From assembly GCF_025359345.1 (NCBI RefSeq), contig NZ_JANYGQ010000035.1, positions 1 through 64,000 on the forward strand: 64,000 nucleotides of DNA. The letters are read 5' to 3'. Below, piece by piece: positions 25,121-34,423 of this stretch. Source of the stretch: Mucilaginibacter sp. Its GTDB lineage: Bacteria; Bacteroidota; Bacteroidia; Sphingobacteriales; Sphingobacteriaceae. A program made the translations under genes and the position numbers. The notes below the pieces were generated by a model. That model was not told the origin of the DNA, made no database searches, and saw only the letters and a program-made list of their open reading frames with translations. The number at the start of each line of letters is the position of its first letter. Position 1 is the first letter of the stretch.

Positions 25121-25756
25121 ATGGCTATAGCATACCGGCAGCAGGTTGATGACGATACAGAATTTGCGATCTGGAAGATTGAGGAACAAGCTGACGAATT
25201 GTACAGTCAACTGCGTTTAGACGAGCAGGAACAGGCCCACTACGAGAGCCTCAAAGTTGGCAAACGCAACCTGCATTGGCTGGGTACGCGTGTGCTACTG
25301 CGCAAAATGCTGCAAACTGATGAGTATATTGATTGCAAAGTCGACTCACATGGTAAGCCATATTTGGTTAATATGCCCTATCATATATCATTAAGTCACT
25401 CTTTTGATTATGCCGCCGTAATGATTGGTAAAAACCCGGTGGGTATCGATATTGAGCAGGTAAAACAAAAGGTAGAGCGTATAGCCCATAAATTTATGCG
25501 GGAAGAAGAACTGGCTTTCGTTCAGGGGCCGGATAAAATAAACCAATTGTATGTTTGCTGGTGTGCTAAGGAAGCGGTATACAAATGCTTCGGCCAAAAA
25601 GAGGTATCATTTGCTGATAACATATTATTGGAACCGTTCCAATTTGAGGGCCATGGATGGGTTGACGCCCGGCTGCTTAAAGGAGACACGGATATTAAAT
25701 ACGATGTTGGCTACCTGCAATACCAGGATTATATGGTTGGCTACGTAAAGGGATAA
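25121..25756 (+). CDS. 4'-phosphopantetheinyl transferase superfamily protein
   Basis: The product has 211 residues. The magnesium-binding GIDIEQV (about 108-114) and WCAKEAVYKCFG (about 145-156) motifs of the Sfp/AcpT group are present, and ISLSHSFDYAAV precedes them. It transfers the phosphopantetheine arm from CoA to acyl- or peptidyl-carrier proteins. lipB starts 4 bp after its stop, so the two are co-transcribed; both enzymes handle acyl-carrier-protein chemistry. The carrier it serves is not in the window. Confidence 0.9.
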   Translation: MAIAYRQQVDDDTEFAIWKIEEQADELYSQLRLDEQEQAHYESLKVGKRNLHWLGTRVLLRKMLQTDEYIDCKVDSHGKPYLVNMPYHISLSHSFDYAAVMIGKNPVGIDIEQVKQKVERIAHKFMREEELAFVQGPDKINQLYVCWCAKEAVYKCFGQKEVSFADNILLEPFQFEGHGWVDARLLKGDTDIKYDVGYLQYQDYMVGYVKG

Positions 25757-25760
25757 TGCG

Positions 25761-26504
25761 ATGAAAAATAAACAGGTAATTTTCCAGGATTGGGGATTGA
25801 TTGATTATAAACAGGGCTGGGACCGCCAGGAAGCTTTATTTGCCGAAACTGTAAACGAAAAAATTGCCATACGGAACAAAGAAGTTGCATTGGCCGATGG
25901 CACCGGGCACACGTACGACCACAGCGTAGCCAGCGAAACATTGAATTACCTTGTTTTTTGCGAACACCCGCATGTTTACACCCTTGGCAAAAGTGGGAAG
26001 CCCGAACATTTATTGCTGGATGAACAAGGCCTAAAGGAAAAGCAGGCAGTTTACTATCCCATCAATCGTGGTGGCGATATCACCTACCACGGACCAGGAC
26101 AAATAGTAGCCTACCCTATTCTCGACCTTGATAATTTTTTTACCGACATACACCTTTACCTGCGTACGTTGGAAGAGGCTGTGATACTTACTCTTGCCGA
26201 TTACGGCTTAACAGCCGGTCGCTACCCGGGCTATACAGGCGTTTGGTTTGATGCCGATAATGAAAATGCACGGAAAATATGCGCACTTGGCGTACGCTGC
26301 AGCCGTTGGGTTACCATGCATGGCCTGGCTTTTAACGTAAATACCAACCTTGATTATTTTAAAAACATTGTTCCTTGCGGCATTGATGATAAGGATGTAA
26401 CCAGCATGCAGCGCGAGTTGGGGCGCGAAGTTGATATAAACGAAGTAAAAAAAATCCTAAAACATCATATTTCCGTGTTGTTTAATATGGAGATGATGTT
26501 ATGA
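25761..26504 (+). CDS. lipB: Lipoyl(octanoyl) transferase LipB
   Basis: The product has 247 residues. It shows RGGDITYHGPGQIVAYPI, the lysine of ARKICALGVR (K172) and the catalytic cysteine of NIVPCGI (C206). LipB moves an octanoyl group from ACP to lipoyl domains of 2-oxoacid dehydrogenases and the glycine cleavage H protein. It carries an insert between the first beta strands and CEHPHVYTLGKSG that is common in Bacteroidota. It is co-transcribed with the preceding transferase (4-bp gap) and overlaps the next gene by 4 bp (ATGA). Confidence 0.95.
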   Translation: MKNKQVIFQDWGLIDYKQGWDRQEALFAETVNEKIAIRNKEVALADGTGHTYDHSVASETLNYLVFCEHPHVYTLGKSGKPEHLLLDEQGLKEKQAVYYPINRGGDITYHGPGQIVAYPILDLDNFFTDIHLYLRTLEEAVILTLADYGLTAGRYPGYTGVWFDADNENARKICALGVRCSRWVTMHGLAFNVNTNLDYFKNIVPCGIDDKDVTSMQRELGREVDINEVKKILKHHISVLFNMEMML

Positions 26505-27229
26505 AAATATTACAAATTATTTTGATTGCGGTAACAGCCTTATCAGGCTGTACAAAAAAGGCTGCAGTACCAGCCCCCATAGTTAAAACTGATACCTCTG
26601 TAACCTCCAAACCCATGACGACTCCCGCTACTTATCTTGCTTTGGGCGATTCATATACCATCGGCGAGGCCGTGCCGCAAAATCAATCATTCCCTTACCA
26701 GCTTGTCAACTCGTTAAATTCATTTAATTTTGACGTACAACCACCCGACATTATTGCTGTAACCGGTTGGACTACCGATAATTTGATAGCCGCTATTTCA
26801 CAAAGCGACTTTAAAGATAAACAATACGATTTTGTTACTTTACTAATCGGGGTTAATGATCAATACCAGTTTCAGAGCAAAGACAATTACCGTACAAAGT
26901 TTGCACAAGTGCTGCATACGGCAATCAACTTTGCAAAGGGCGATGCCAGCAGGGTTTTTGTTCTATCTATCCCTGATTACGGCGTCACCCCGTTTGCTGC
27001 AGGGCGCGAGAACACAATTGGGCCAGATATTGACGCTTTTAATGCGATTAACAAGGATGAAACGGCAAAAGCTCACGTTTCAAATTATATTGATATAACG
27101 ACTATATCAAGGCTGGCAGCTACAAACCCGTCATTGATCGCTGCCGATGGCTTACACCCCTCTGCCCAAATGTATCAAATGTGGGTGCAGGCACTTGAGC
27201 CTTCTGTAAAAGCAAGGCTGGAGAAATAA
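26501..27229 (+). CDS. SGNH/GDSL hydrolase lipoprotein
   Basis: The product has 242 residues. A lipobox ALSGC puts the lipidated cysteine at residue 17. The GDSL block is ALGDSYTIGE with the nucleophile S51; LIGVNDQY is the asparagine block, and DGLHPS near the C-terminus (D216, H219) supplies the remaining catalytic residues. It is an esterase-type enzyme, probably facing the periplasm or cell surface. Substrate unknown. Its start overlaps lipB by 4 bp, though the functional link is not obvious. Confidence 0.88.
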   Translation: MKILQIILIAVTALSGCTKKAAVPAPIVKTDTSVTSKPMTTPATYLALGDSYTIGEAVPQNQSFPYQLVNSLNSFNFDVQPPDIIAVTGWTTDNLIAAISQSDFKDKQYDFVTLLIGVNDQYQFQSKDNYRTKFAQVLHTAINFAKGDASRVFVLSIPDYGVTPFAAGRENTIGPDIDAFNAINKDETAKAHVSNYIDITTISRLAATNPSLIAADGLHPSAQMYQMWVQALEPSVKARLEK

Positions 27230-27248
27230 CATCCTTCTTTATTTCCGA

Positions 27249-28565
27249 TTATTTACTGCCCGTTGATTTGGCTTTTGTGGCAATTTCATCAATTGCCCGC
27301 GCAAACTTATCCAAATCGTGCAACGGGGTGTATACATGCGGCGTAACACGCACACAGCTTATGTTTTCAATTTTTATACCTACCACGTGTATTTTATAAT
27401 TATTGAACAGGGCGGTGTCCAATTCGCCTGGCGTCATCCCATCGACACTTACACCGCAGATTGCACACGAGTACTTTGGATTTAATGACGTGTGCAACTT
27501 TACGTTGGGTATCTGCTGAACCTTTGTGGCCCAATAGTTTTTAAGATACCTGATGCGTTCTTCTTTCCGTTTGCTGCCAATACCTTCATGAAAGTTGATG
27601 GCCTCGCCTATTCCCTGCTCGATAGGGAAACTACGGGTGCCCAGCTCTTCGAATTTGCGGATGTCCTTGCTATGCGGCTCGCCGCTGCTCGATAGCGGCC
27701 ATATTTTTTCTATCTTTTCCTTTCTAATCCACATCATTCCGCTACCAATTGGAGCAGAAAGAAATTTGTGCAGGCTGGTGCCAAAATAATCGCAGCCCAG
27801 GTCGGGTATTTTAAAGTCCATTAACCCAAATGAATGCGCACCATCAACTATAACTTCAACGCCTTTGGCGTGTGCCATGTCGCAAATCTTTTTTACCGGC
27901 AATATCTGCCCAACCCAGTTAATCACGTGGGTAACATGCACTAATTTTGTTTTTGAAGTGATGGCGCTTTCATAAGCTTTAACCATTTCCTCATCATTTT
28001 CACATGGCAAATTAAGGTTCACCTGGTTATAAACTATGCCATCGCGCATAACACGTTGCTTGTAAGCCTGCACCATGTGCGGGTAATCAAATTTACTGCC
28101 TACAACTTCATCCCCGGCTTTTAAATCCAGGCCTAGTATAATAGTGTTTAAAGATTCTGTTGCATTGCGGTTAACCGCAATTTCTTCAGGGTTTACACCG
28201 GCCAGGTTAGCCAGTTTCTCACGCAAAGGCTCGCGCCCCTGGTCTAGTATGCGCCACATAAAATATGACGGCCCCTCGTTTGCCAGCAGGTTGTACCGTT
28301 CCACGGCTTGCTGCACCACTATCGGCGATGGCGATACACCACCATTATTTAAATTGATAATATTGGAGTTTACACTAAACGATCGCTGGATAACTGCCCA
28401 ATAATCCTCGTCCTGTGCAGCCTGCTCAGGGGTAAGATGGTTGATTTTTTGTGATGCCTTTTGCCATTCGGCGGCATGTGCCTGGTTGAACAGGCTGTTA
28501 ACAGAAAAAGCACCTGCAAGGGTTGCTGCCTGTTTCAAAAATATGCGGCGGTCGTTTGTCATCAT
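27249..28565 (-). CDS. Class V aminotransferase-fold PLP enzyme with Tat signal
   Basis: The product has 438 residues. It begins with a twin-arginine-type signal (NDRRIFLKQAATLAGAFSVNSLF), suggesting folded export. The PLP fold is visible: RNATESLNTIILGL, VDGAHSFGLMDFKIPDLGCDYFGTSLHKFLSAP with the Schiff-base lysine at about residue 267. Class V members include cysteine desulfurases and isopenicillin-N epimerase-like enzymes; this one resembles the latter in layout, with the substrate unknown. Either of two adjacent ATG codons (28565 or 28562) may start it. It converges on the SGNH gene with only 19 bp between. Confidence 0.87.
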   Translation of the reverse strand: MMTNDRRIFLKQAATLAGAFSVNSLFNQAHAAEWQKASQKINHLTPEQAAQDEDYWAVIQRSFSVNSNIINLNNGGVSPSPIVVQQAVERYNLLANEGPSYFMWRILDQGREPLREKLANLAGVNPEEIAVNRNATESLNTIILGLDLKAGDEVVGSKFDYPHMVQAYKQRVMRDGIVYNQVNLNLPCENDEEMVKAYESAITSKTKLVHVTHVINWVGQILPVKKICDMAHAKGVEVIVDGAHSFGLMDFKIPDLGCDYFGTSLHKFLSAPIGSGMMWIRKEKIEKIWPLSSSGEPHSKDIRKFEELGTRSFPIEQGIGEAINFHEGIGSKRKEERIRYLKNYWATKVQQIPNVKLHTSLNPKYSCAICGVSVDGMTPGELDTALFNNYKIHVVGIKIENISCVRVTPHVYTPLHDLDKFARAIDEIATKAKSTGSK

Positions 28566-28624
28566 GATAAACGAATTTAGGGTTTTAAATATTGATTAAC
28601 AAGCGAATGCCAAAATCAAACAAG

Positions 28625-28656
28625 CCTTAAATCAGGCGAATCAAGGTTCAGACATT
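28625..28656. repeat. Partial copy of the AATCAAGGTTCAGACA repeat
   Basis: CCTTAAATCAGGCG and AATCAAGGTTCAGACA (28639-28654) lie between the serine deaminase gene and the aminotransferase gene. The 16-base word is identical to 22832-22847. The gap is only about 90 bp and shows nothing else. Confidence 0.7.
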
Positions 28657-30084
28657 TTAACACTCCGGCAAACTAATCGGAATGTTTATCGCCAGCCCAC
28701 CGTCCGAAGTTTCTTTATATTTCGAATTCATATCCAGCGCTGTTTGCCACATGGTTTTTACTACGGCATCAAGGCTTACCTTAGCATTATCAGGATTGGT
28801 TTGCAGGGCCAGTTGCGATGCGGTAATGGCTTTTATAGCGCCCATGGTATTGCGTTCGATGCAGGGCACCTGTACCAATCCGCCAATTGGGTCGCAGGTT
28901 AGGCCGAGGTGATGTTCCATGGCAATTTCGGCAGCCATTAAAACCTGGCGCTGTGTGCCGCCAAGGCATTCGGTAAGGCCGGCGGCGGCCATTGCAGATG
29001 ACACGCCGATTTCGGCCTGGCAACCGCCCATGGCAGCAGATAAAGTCGCGCCTTTTTTAAATATACTGCCGATCTCGGATGCGGTTAGTAAAAACTGTAC
29101 GATACGTTCATTACTGTAACCATCACAGAAAGCTATAAAATATTGCAGCACGGCAGGTACCACTCCTGCAGCTCCGTTAGTAGGCGCAGTAACAACGCGA
29201 CCAAACGAGGCATTTTCTTCGTTAACTGCCAGCGCAAAACAGCTAACCCAATCCAGCGTGTTCTGGAAGCTATTGCCGGTGCTACGAATGGCGGTTATCC
29301 ATTCATCATAATTATTATAAGTACGGTCGCCTAATAATCGTTTGTTAAGACTAGCGGCGCGACGGGCCACATTAAGGCCGCCGGGCAATGTGCCGCGGGT
29401 ATGGCAACCACGGTAAATGCATTCTTTTAGCGCAGTAAAAATATTTTGTACGCCCTGCAGGGTCTCCTGTTCGCTGCGCCAGGCGAGCTCGTTTTCCATT
29501 ACCACTTCCGATATCTTGAGACCGGTTTTCATGCACCAATGCAGCAGGTTGCTGGCAGTATCAATGGGGAAAGGTAAGTCAACTTCGGCTTTTTGCAAGC
29601 CTTCGGCACCTTCTTTGACCACGAAGCCGCCGCCTATTGAATAGTAAGTTTCAGAAACAGCATTACCGTTACTCAAAAATGCCTGGAAGGTTACTGCGTT
29701 TGGGTGAAACGGCAGGCTTTCGTTAAAAAGAAACAGCAAATCGGCATCAACGTCAAAATTAATCTGGTGCTTGTCCGCAAGTATAAGCTTGTGCGAAGTA
29801 TGGATATTAGTCGTTTTAGGGCCAACCTGGTCAACCTCGAAAGTTACCGGGTCATCGCCACTCAAGCCTAATAATATGGCTATATCGGTACCGTGGCCGC
29901 GGCCTGTTTTTGCTAACGAGCCATAAAGTAAAATTTTCACCTGCTCAACCAATGGCAGCACCTGTTTATCTTCTAAAGACTGCACAAACTGCTGTGCCGC
30001 CCGCCAAGGGCCAAGTGTGTGTGAACTTGAGGGGCCTATACCTATTTTAAAAATATCGAAAACTGAAATTTGCTCTCTTTGCAC
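28657..30084 (-). CDS. sdaA: L-serine ammonia-lyase (iron-sulfur dependent, single chain)
   Basis: The product has 475 residues, the length of the fused alpha/beta form. The N-terminal SVFDIFKIGIGPSSSHTLGPWRAA and the C-terminal GLTCDPIGGLVQVPCIERN and MGGCQAEIGVSSAMAAAGL, with cysteines for the 4Fe-4S cluster, are characteristic. It converts L-serine to pyruvate and ammonia. The start must be the GTG at 30084 or later, because an in-frame TGA lies two codons upstream; a TAnnTTTG box sits only 5-12 bases before it. Confidence 0.94.
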   Translation of the reverse strand: MQREQISVFDIFKIGIGPSSSHTLGPWRAAQQFVQSLEDKQVLPLVEQVKILLYGSLAKTGRGHGTDIAILLGLSGDDPVTFEVDQVGPKTTNIHTSHKLILADKHQINFDVDADLLFLFNESLPFHPNAVTFQAFLSNGNAVSETYYSIGGGFVVKEGAEGLQKAEVDLPFPIDTASNLLHWCMKTGLKISEVVMENELAWRSEQETLQGVQNIFTALKECIYRGCHTRGTLPGGLNVARRAASLNKRLLGDRTYNNYDEWITAIRSTGNSFQNTLDWVSCFALAVNEENASFGRVVTAPTNGAAGVVPAVLQYFIAFCDGYSNERIVQFLLTASEIGSIFKKGATLSAAMGGCQAEIGVSSAMAAAGLTECLGGTQRQVLMAAEIAMEHHLGLTCDPIGGLVQVPCIERNTMGAIKAITASQLALQTNPDNAKVSLDAVVKTMWQTALDMNSKYKETSDGGLAINIPISLPEC

Positions 30085-30088
30085 GGGT

Positions 30089-30096
30089 CAAATTTA
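30089..30096 (-). promoter_or_regulatory. sdaA: TAnnTTTG box next to the sdaA start
   Basis: On the minus strand this reads TAAATTTG, the -7 consensus. Transcription would begin at about the GTG start codon, which would make the message nearly leaderless. No -33 TTG is evident, so this is tentative. Confidence 0.35.
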
Positions 30097-30204
30097 TGAT
30101 AATATGCTTGTATTTATCTTTAAATAAAAAGTTTACAATGAGGGTTTTACAATTAATTTTTATATTTTGCATATAATTATTAACTCACTTATAAACCTAA
30201 AACT

Positions 30205-30702
30205 ATGCAAAATTACGATTTAGATTCAAGTCCGAGCGGCTTTGTTGGTGTAATTGTGGCAGTGATCCTGGCCGCTTTAATTCCAATTCTTATTGTTGCT
30301 GTTATCACCATTGTCGGTAAATGGAAAGTTTATGAAAAAGCCGGCAAACCAGGATGGGCGGCAATAATCCCGATTTATACGTGGATTGTAATGCTTGAAA
30401 TTGTGGGCAAACCAATCTGGTGGATAATTTTGTTTTTCATACCGTGCGTTAACATCATATTCATGATATGGACTATAAATCTGATGAGCAAAAGCTATGG
30501 TCAAAGTGAGGGATTTACCATTGGGCTGATATTATTGGGTTTTATCTTCTGGCCGATACTTGGTTTTGGCAATTACCAATACCTGGGCCCCTCGGCGGCA
30601 GAAGCAGGTGGGTTGAGACCACGTGACCCATTCAATAATCCTAATGCCAATAATAATTACCAGGACCCTTTTAGTAATAACCCGCCGCCACCGCAAGCTT
30701 AG
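30205..30702 (+). CDS. DUF5684-type membrane protein
   Basis: The product has 165 residues with hydrophobic segments at about 10-32, 45-62, 70-90 and 98-118. The conserved block KWKVYEKAGKPGWAAIIPIYTWIVMLEIVGKPIWWIIL is typical of DUF5684 proteins. The tail (130-165) is Asn/Pro-rich. Function unknown. It opens a cluster of small membrane-protein genes; the next gene begins inside its stop codon. Confidence 0.82.
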   Translation: MQNYDLDSSPSGFVGVIVAVILAALIPILIVAVITIVGKWKVYEKAGKPGWAAIIPIYTWIVMLEIVGKPIWWIILFFIPCVNIIFMIWTINLMSKSYGQSEGFTIGLILLGFIFWPILGFGNYQYLGPSAAEAGGLRPRDPFNNPNANNNYQDPFSNNPPPPQA

Positions 30703-31067
30703 TGCTACTAAAAGTTGATATTATACAAGTGTTTTGCAGCCAGTTAAACTTTATTAACTGGCTGCAAAATCATTTAATACCCTGCCCATTCAAGTATTTA
30801 ACCGGCCTTGATTGCCCTGGCTGCGGCTTTCAACGCTCAATGGTTGCACTTATCCACGGCGATTTTCATAAAAGCGTTGATCTATACCCGGCAGCCATTC
30901 CGCTTATTTCATTGTCTATCTATCTTATTTTTGATAAATACTTCAAGCTCGACAACTCAAAAAACGTTGTAAAAAAAACGCTTTTTATGATTGTCGGTGG
31001 TATTATCCTGACCAGCTACTGTATAAAGATGTGGGGATTATTCAGCCACTACAAAGCATCTGCCTGA
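30702..31067 (+). CDS. DUF2752 membrane protein
   Basis: The product has 121 residues. The signature is CPFKYLTGLDCPGCGFQRSMVALIHGDF (about 28-55), a Cys-rich motif followed by two membrane helices. The GTG used here overlaps the previous stop codon by one base, and no ATG precedes the conserved block, so the start is uncertain; a second GTG lies a few codons inside. The gene's 3' end overlaps the converging RDD gene by 19 bp. Function is unknown. Confidence 0.8.
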   Translation: MLLKVDIIQVFCSQLNFINWLQNHLIPCPFKYLTGLDCPGCGFQRSMVALIHGDFHKSVDLYPAAIPLISLSIYLIFDKYFKLDNSKNVVKKTLFMIVGGIILTSYCIKMWGLFSHYKASA

Positions 31068-31774
31068 GCCGAAATATGACTGTAGTCTTTTATAATAGTT
31101 TGTAAAAACACGAGGCTGTTCATCCTTTCAGGCGGCGTTATGGTAAGATGGGCCTTAACCTTTTCGGCCATGGCGAAAACAATACTATTGTTGCCGGTTT
31201 TAAAATAATTGGCAATTACATCGTGTATTAAAGCAATATCTCCATCGTTTAATTCACCCGCCTGGCTAAATACAGGTTGGTAGGTGCTTTCGGTATTATT
31301 AAAAACAATGTTGTTCATTTTGGTGCGGGGCTCGGTGCGTACCATAACTGTGCCGGCAACAATATCACCAATACGCTGGCCATTTTCACTCATCGCAGCG
31401 GTAATCAAGGCCCCTAAACCGCCGGTAATGCCAAAGTCAACCATCCTGAATAACCAGCGTAATAAATACTGGCTAAACTTAGGGCGCGCCCCGTCGAGAC
31501 TTATCACCCGTATTTTCATAACCAATTTGCCTACGCTCTGCCCGTTAAAAAAAGCTTCGCACAACAAATCGTAAAACACAAATAAAACTACCATAACTAT
31601 GGCGTATACAGCCGATGCATATTCTGTGACAGCGGGAACAATAAACATAGCAGCAATAACAAATGGAATAAACACGGCATAATCCAGTAACCGGGCCAAT
31701 ATTCGCTCGCCCAGGCCGCCAATTTCGTAGTCTATATCAATATTCTGGGCGGTGTGTACTGTAATTATTTCCAT
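31049..31774 (-). CDS. RDD family membrane protein
   Basis: The product has 241 residues. The RDD domain lies at about 15-140: GERILARLLDYAVFIPFVIAAM (with the Arg-x-x-Asp pair), then YDLLCEAFFNGQSVGKLVMKIRVIS, and RWLFRMVDFGITGGLGAL. A soluble C-terminal tail of about 90 residues follows. Function is unknown. It is divergent from the SpoIIM-like gene, with an 86-bp gap, and its 3' end overlaps the converging DUF2752 gene. Confidence 0.87.
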   Translation of the reverse strand: MEIITVHTAQNIDIDYEIGGLGERILARLLDYAVFIPFVIAAMFIVPAVTEYASAVYAIVMVVLFVFYDLLCEAFFNGQSVGKLVMKIRVISLDGARPKFSQYLLRWLFRMVDFGITGGLGALITAAMSENGQRIGDIVAGTVMVRTEPRTKMNNIVFNNTESTYQPVFSQAGELNDGDIALIHDVIANYFKTGNNSIVFAMAEKVKAHLTITPPERMNSLVFLQTIIKDYSHISAQADAL

Positions 31775-31860
31775 CGTGTAACAAATATAAAATTGTTATT
31801 TATAAATTGTTTGCGGATTAAAAATTTGTATTACATTAAACAAAAAATATAATTTAGAAA
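31775..31860. promoter_or_regulatory. Divergent promoter region, RDD versus SpoIIM-like operon
   Basis: This 86-bp AT-rich gap contains an inverted pair TAACAA (31779-31784) / TTGTTA (31793-31798) close to the RDD start codon and a TTTG-rich stretch nearer the SpoIIM-like start. No exact promoter consensus is seen. It must hold the promoters for both directions. Confidence 0.45.
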
Positions 31861-32838
31861 ATGCGCGAAGCCTTGTTTATAAAACAAAACACGCAAAGGT
31901 GGAAAGATTATGAAAATTCAAAGGCGACAAGCCCGGATGAGCTTGCGGAATCGTTTATAAGCATTACCGACGACTTGGCTTACGCCAAAACATTTTACCC
32001 AAAATCAAACACAACAAAATATTTGAATGGGCTGGCCGCTGCCTTTCACCAATCTATCTACAAAAACAAAAAAGAGAAAACCAACCGTTTTATTACTTTC
32101 TGGAGATACGAACTGCCGCTGATATTTTATAAACACCGCAGGCCGCTGCTTTACTCACTCCTGTTTTTCCTTGTTTTCTGCCTGATGGGTGCGCTATCAG
32201 CAAAATACGATAACACCTTTGTGCGCCTGATAATGGGCGATGATTATGTGAATATGACAAACGAAAACATTGCCAAAGGCGACCCATTCGGCGTTTATAA
32301 GCAGGAAGGCTCCTTTTTAATGTTTTTATTTATAGCGGCAAACAATATTAAGGTCGAGTTGATGATTTTCGTGATGGGTATATTTCTGTCAGTGGGCAGC
32401 ATATACCAATTGTTGATGAACGGCGTAATGTTAGGCTCGTTTCAATATTATTTCTTCAGCAAGGGCCTGGGCTTAAAATCTATAATGATAATATGGCTGC
32501 ACGGCACACTCGAAATATCCGCAATCATAATAGCGGGCGGGGCGGGACTTATCGTTGGAAACAGCCTTCTGTTTCCCCGAACTTACACACGCATCGCGTC
32601 ACTTAAAAACGGCGCCAAAGACGGCCTTAAAATCGCTATCGGCATTGTCCCCATATTTATTATCGCAGCTTTTTTCGAGGGCTTTGTAACACGCCACACA
32701 GAAATGGCTATTTGGCAAAGTGTAACCATTTTAACATGCTCGCTGGTATTTATAATTTGGTATGTTATATTGTACCCGGCAAACCTTAACCGAAAATTAA
32801 ATCGCAATAACCTGACTATAAATGAAACAACCTATTGA
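31861..32838 (+). CDS. Stage II sporulation protein M (SpoIIM)-like membrane protein
   Basis: The product has 325 residues. A soluble N-terminus (1-95) is followed by hydrophobic segments at about 98-118, 165-215, 222-245, 258-278 and 288-308. WLHGTLEISAIIIAGGAGLIVG is the conserved block of the SpoIIM/DUF95 family. The organism type is not spore-forming, so the name only denotes the family. It heads a rightward operon with the next gene overlapping by 17 bp, in a MoxR-type cluster. Confidence 0.86.
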   Translation: MREALFIKQNTQRWKDYENSKATSPDELAESFISITDDLAYAKTFYPKSNTTKYLNGLAAAFHQSIYKNKKEKTNRFITFWRYELPLIFYKHRRPLLYSLLFFLVFCLMGALSAKYDNTFVRLIMGDDYVNMTNENIAKGDPFGVYKQEGSFLMFLFIAANNIKVELMIFVMGIFLSVGSIYQLLMNGVMLGSFQYYFFSKGLGLKSIMIIWLHGTLEISAIIIAGGAGLIVGNSLLFPRTYTRIASLKNGAKDGLKIAIGIVPIFIIAAFFEGFVTRHTEMAIWQSVTILTCSLVFIIWYVILYPANLNRKLNRNNLTINETTY

Positions 32839-33694
32839 ACTAAGGCGAGTACGAGACTTTGGCCAGGTTATTAACGACAGTTTTACTTTTTTAAAAGAAA
32901 ATTTTAAGCCATTATTTAAATCGCTGTTTATTATCTGCGGCTTTTTTTTGGTGCTTGGTACCATTACTACTGCCTTTGCCTACCTTAAAATGTCGTCGAT
33001 GTTTACCGGTCGCTTCCAAAACATACAGGGCGGGCAATACGACTATATCATCAGTTTCGTTATCAGTATGTTCTCGTTGATTGCAGCGCAGGCCTGCATA
33101 CACCTGGTTACGCTTTGTTATATTTCGGTCTACCTTCAAAAGGGCAATGTAAAGCCGACGTTTGCAGAGGTATGGGGTTATTTTAAATACTACTTTTTTA
33201 GGGTATTTGGCAGCACTATTCTAATTGCAATTATGTCGGTCATAGGGTTCCTCCTTTGTGTTATACCGGGATTTTATGTATTCCCGATTTTTTACCTAAT
33301 CATACCGATAATGGTTATTGAAAATTCGTCGTTTAGCTACGCCTTTAACAAAGCATTCCGAATAATCAAGGAAAACTGGTGGTCAACCTTCGGGGTTATA
33401 TTTGTAATGGGCATGATAGTGGGTATTGCCAATTCATTCGCTCAATACCCTATAACCATTATCAGCATGAGCAGCACGCTTGTGTCGCTTAAAAATATTA
33501 CAACGCCCCTGATCATTTTCTTTAGTGCGCTCCGTAATATTTTAATGCTTGGCTATGCCCTGCCGGGTATTGCCATCTGCCTCTGTTATTTTAGCTTAGC
33601 CGAGCAAAAAGACGGGCTGGGCTTGCTTGAGCGTATTGAAAAATTCGGCACCGGCGCAGCTGACAACTCAAATTTACCAACTGAAGAATATTAG
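32822..33694 (+). CDS. Multi-pass membrane protein in the MoxR cluster
   Basis: The product has 290 residues with about six hydrophobic segments (about 35-60, 75-105, 128-160, 195-215, 230-260). It resembles the glycerophosphodiester-phosphodiesterase membrane-domain/DUF975-type integral proteins found in such clusters, but I cannot name a family with certainty. Its ATG lies inside the end of the SpoIIM-like gene (17-bp overlap), and the next gene starts 3 bp after its stop. Confidence 0.75.
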   Translation: MKQPIELRRVRDFGQVINDSFTFLKENFKPLFKSLFIICGFFLVLGTITTAFAYLKMSSMFTGRFQNIQGGQYDYIISFVISMFSLIAAQACIHLVTLCYISVYLQKGNVKPTFAEVWGYFKYYFFRVFGSTILIAIMSVIGFLLCVIPGFYVFPIFYLIIPIMVIENSSFSYAFNKAFRIIKENWWSTFGVIFVMGMIVGIANSFAQYPITIISMSSTLVSLKNITTPLIIFFSALRNILMLGYALPGIAICLCYFSLAEQKDGLGLLERIEKFGTGAADNSNLPTEEY

Positions 33695-33697
33695 GCA

Positions 33698-34423
33698 ATG
33701 CAAAGGTTATCGCTGGCTTTTTTGGTACTGTTTATGGTTATGTTTTGCGGCACTGGTTTCGCGGCAGCAAAAAAGATACCCTTAAAAGTAATTACTGATA
33801 CGTCAAAAATCGGCGCCCGACACTTTGACCAAAAAGCACTTGATAAATACAAAGCAGACAAAGATTTTGATTATAGCGGACAAAGTATAGGAAAGCCCTC
33901 GCTTTGGACGAGGTTTTGGGACTGGGTATGGTATCAAATTGGCCGCCTGTTTAACAGTATTCCATTTAGCGGTACGGCTCTGAAGTACTTTTTCGCTGTT
34001 TTAGCCGTCGCGTTTTTAGCTTTCGTCATATTCAAATCGCTTGGGATTGATCCGATTACCTTTTGGCGTGGGGAAGCGGCTAAAATTGCGGTTCCGTACA
34101 GCGAATCGCTGGAGGATATCCATGGAATTGATTTCGACGCCGAAATTGAACGGGCGGTAGCGCAGCACAATTTCAGGCTTGCAGTGCGCCTGTTATATTT
34201 AAAATGCCTGAAACAGCTTAGTGATAAAGACTTGATACAATGGCAACCCGATAAAACAAACACAGCCTATATTTCGGAGCTGACAGCCCCGGAGCAAAAG
34301 CGGGTATTCGGTTTGCTTACGCGCCAGTTTGAATTCGTGTGGTACGGAAACTTCGCTATTAATAAACAGGCATATACCAATATAGATATGCTTTTCACGG
34401 ACTTTAAAAAGCAACTGCCATGA
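33698..34423 (+). CDS. DUF4129-like protein of the MoxR cluster
   Basis: The product has 241 residues: an N-terminal signal or anchor (SLAFLVLFMVMFCGTGFAAA), a periplasmic stretch, a membrane helix near 88-108 (ALKYFFAVLAVAFLAFVIF), and a cytoplasmic C-terminus with EIERAVAQHNFRLAVRLLYLKCLKQLSDKDLIQW and LTRQFEFVWYGNFAI, the pattern of DUF4129. Members occur with MoxR and DUF58 proteins and their function is not settled. It overlaps the next gene by 4 bp. Confidence 0.8.
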   Translation: MQRLSLAFLVLFMVMFCGTGFAAAKKIPLKVITDTSKIGARHFDQKALDKYKADKDFDYSGQSIGKPSLWTRFWDWVWYQIGRLFNSIPFSGTALKYFFAVLAVAFLAFVIFKSLGIDPITFWRGEAAKIAVPYSESLEDIHGIDFDAEIERAVAQHNFRLAVRLLYLKCLKQLSDKDLIQWQPDKTNTAYISELTAPEQKRVFGLLTRQFEFVWYGNFAINKQAYTNIDMLFTDFKKQLP

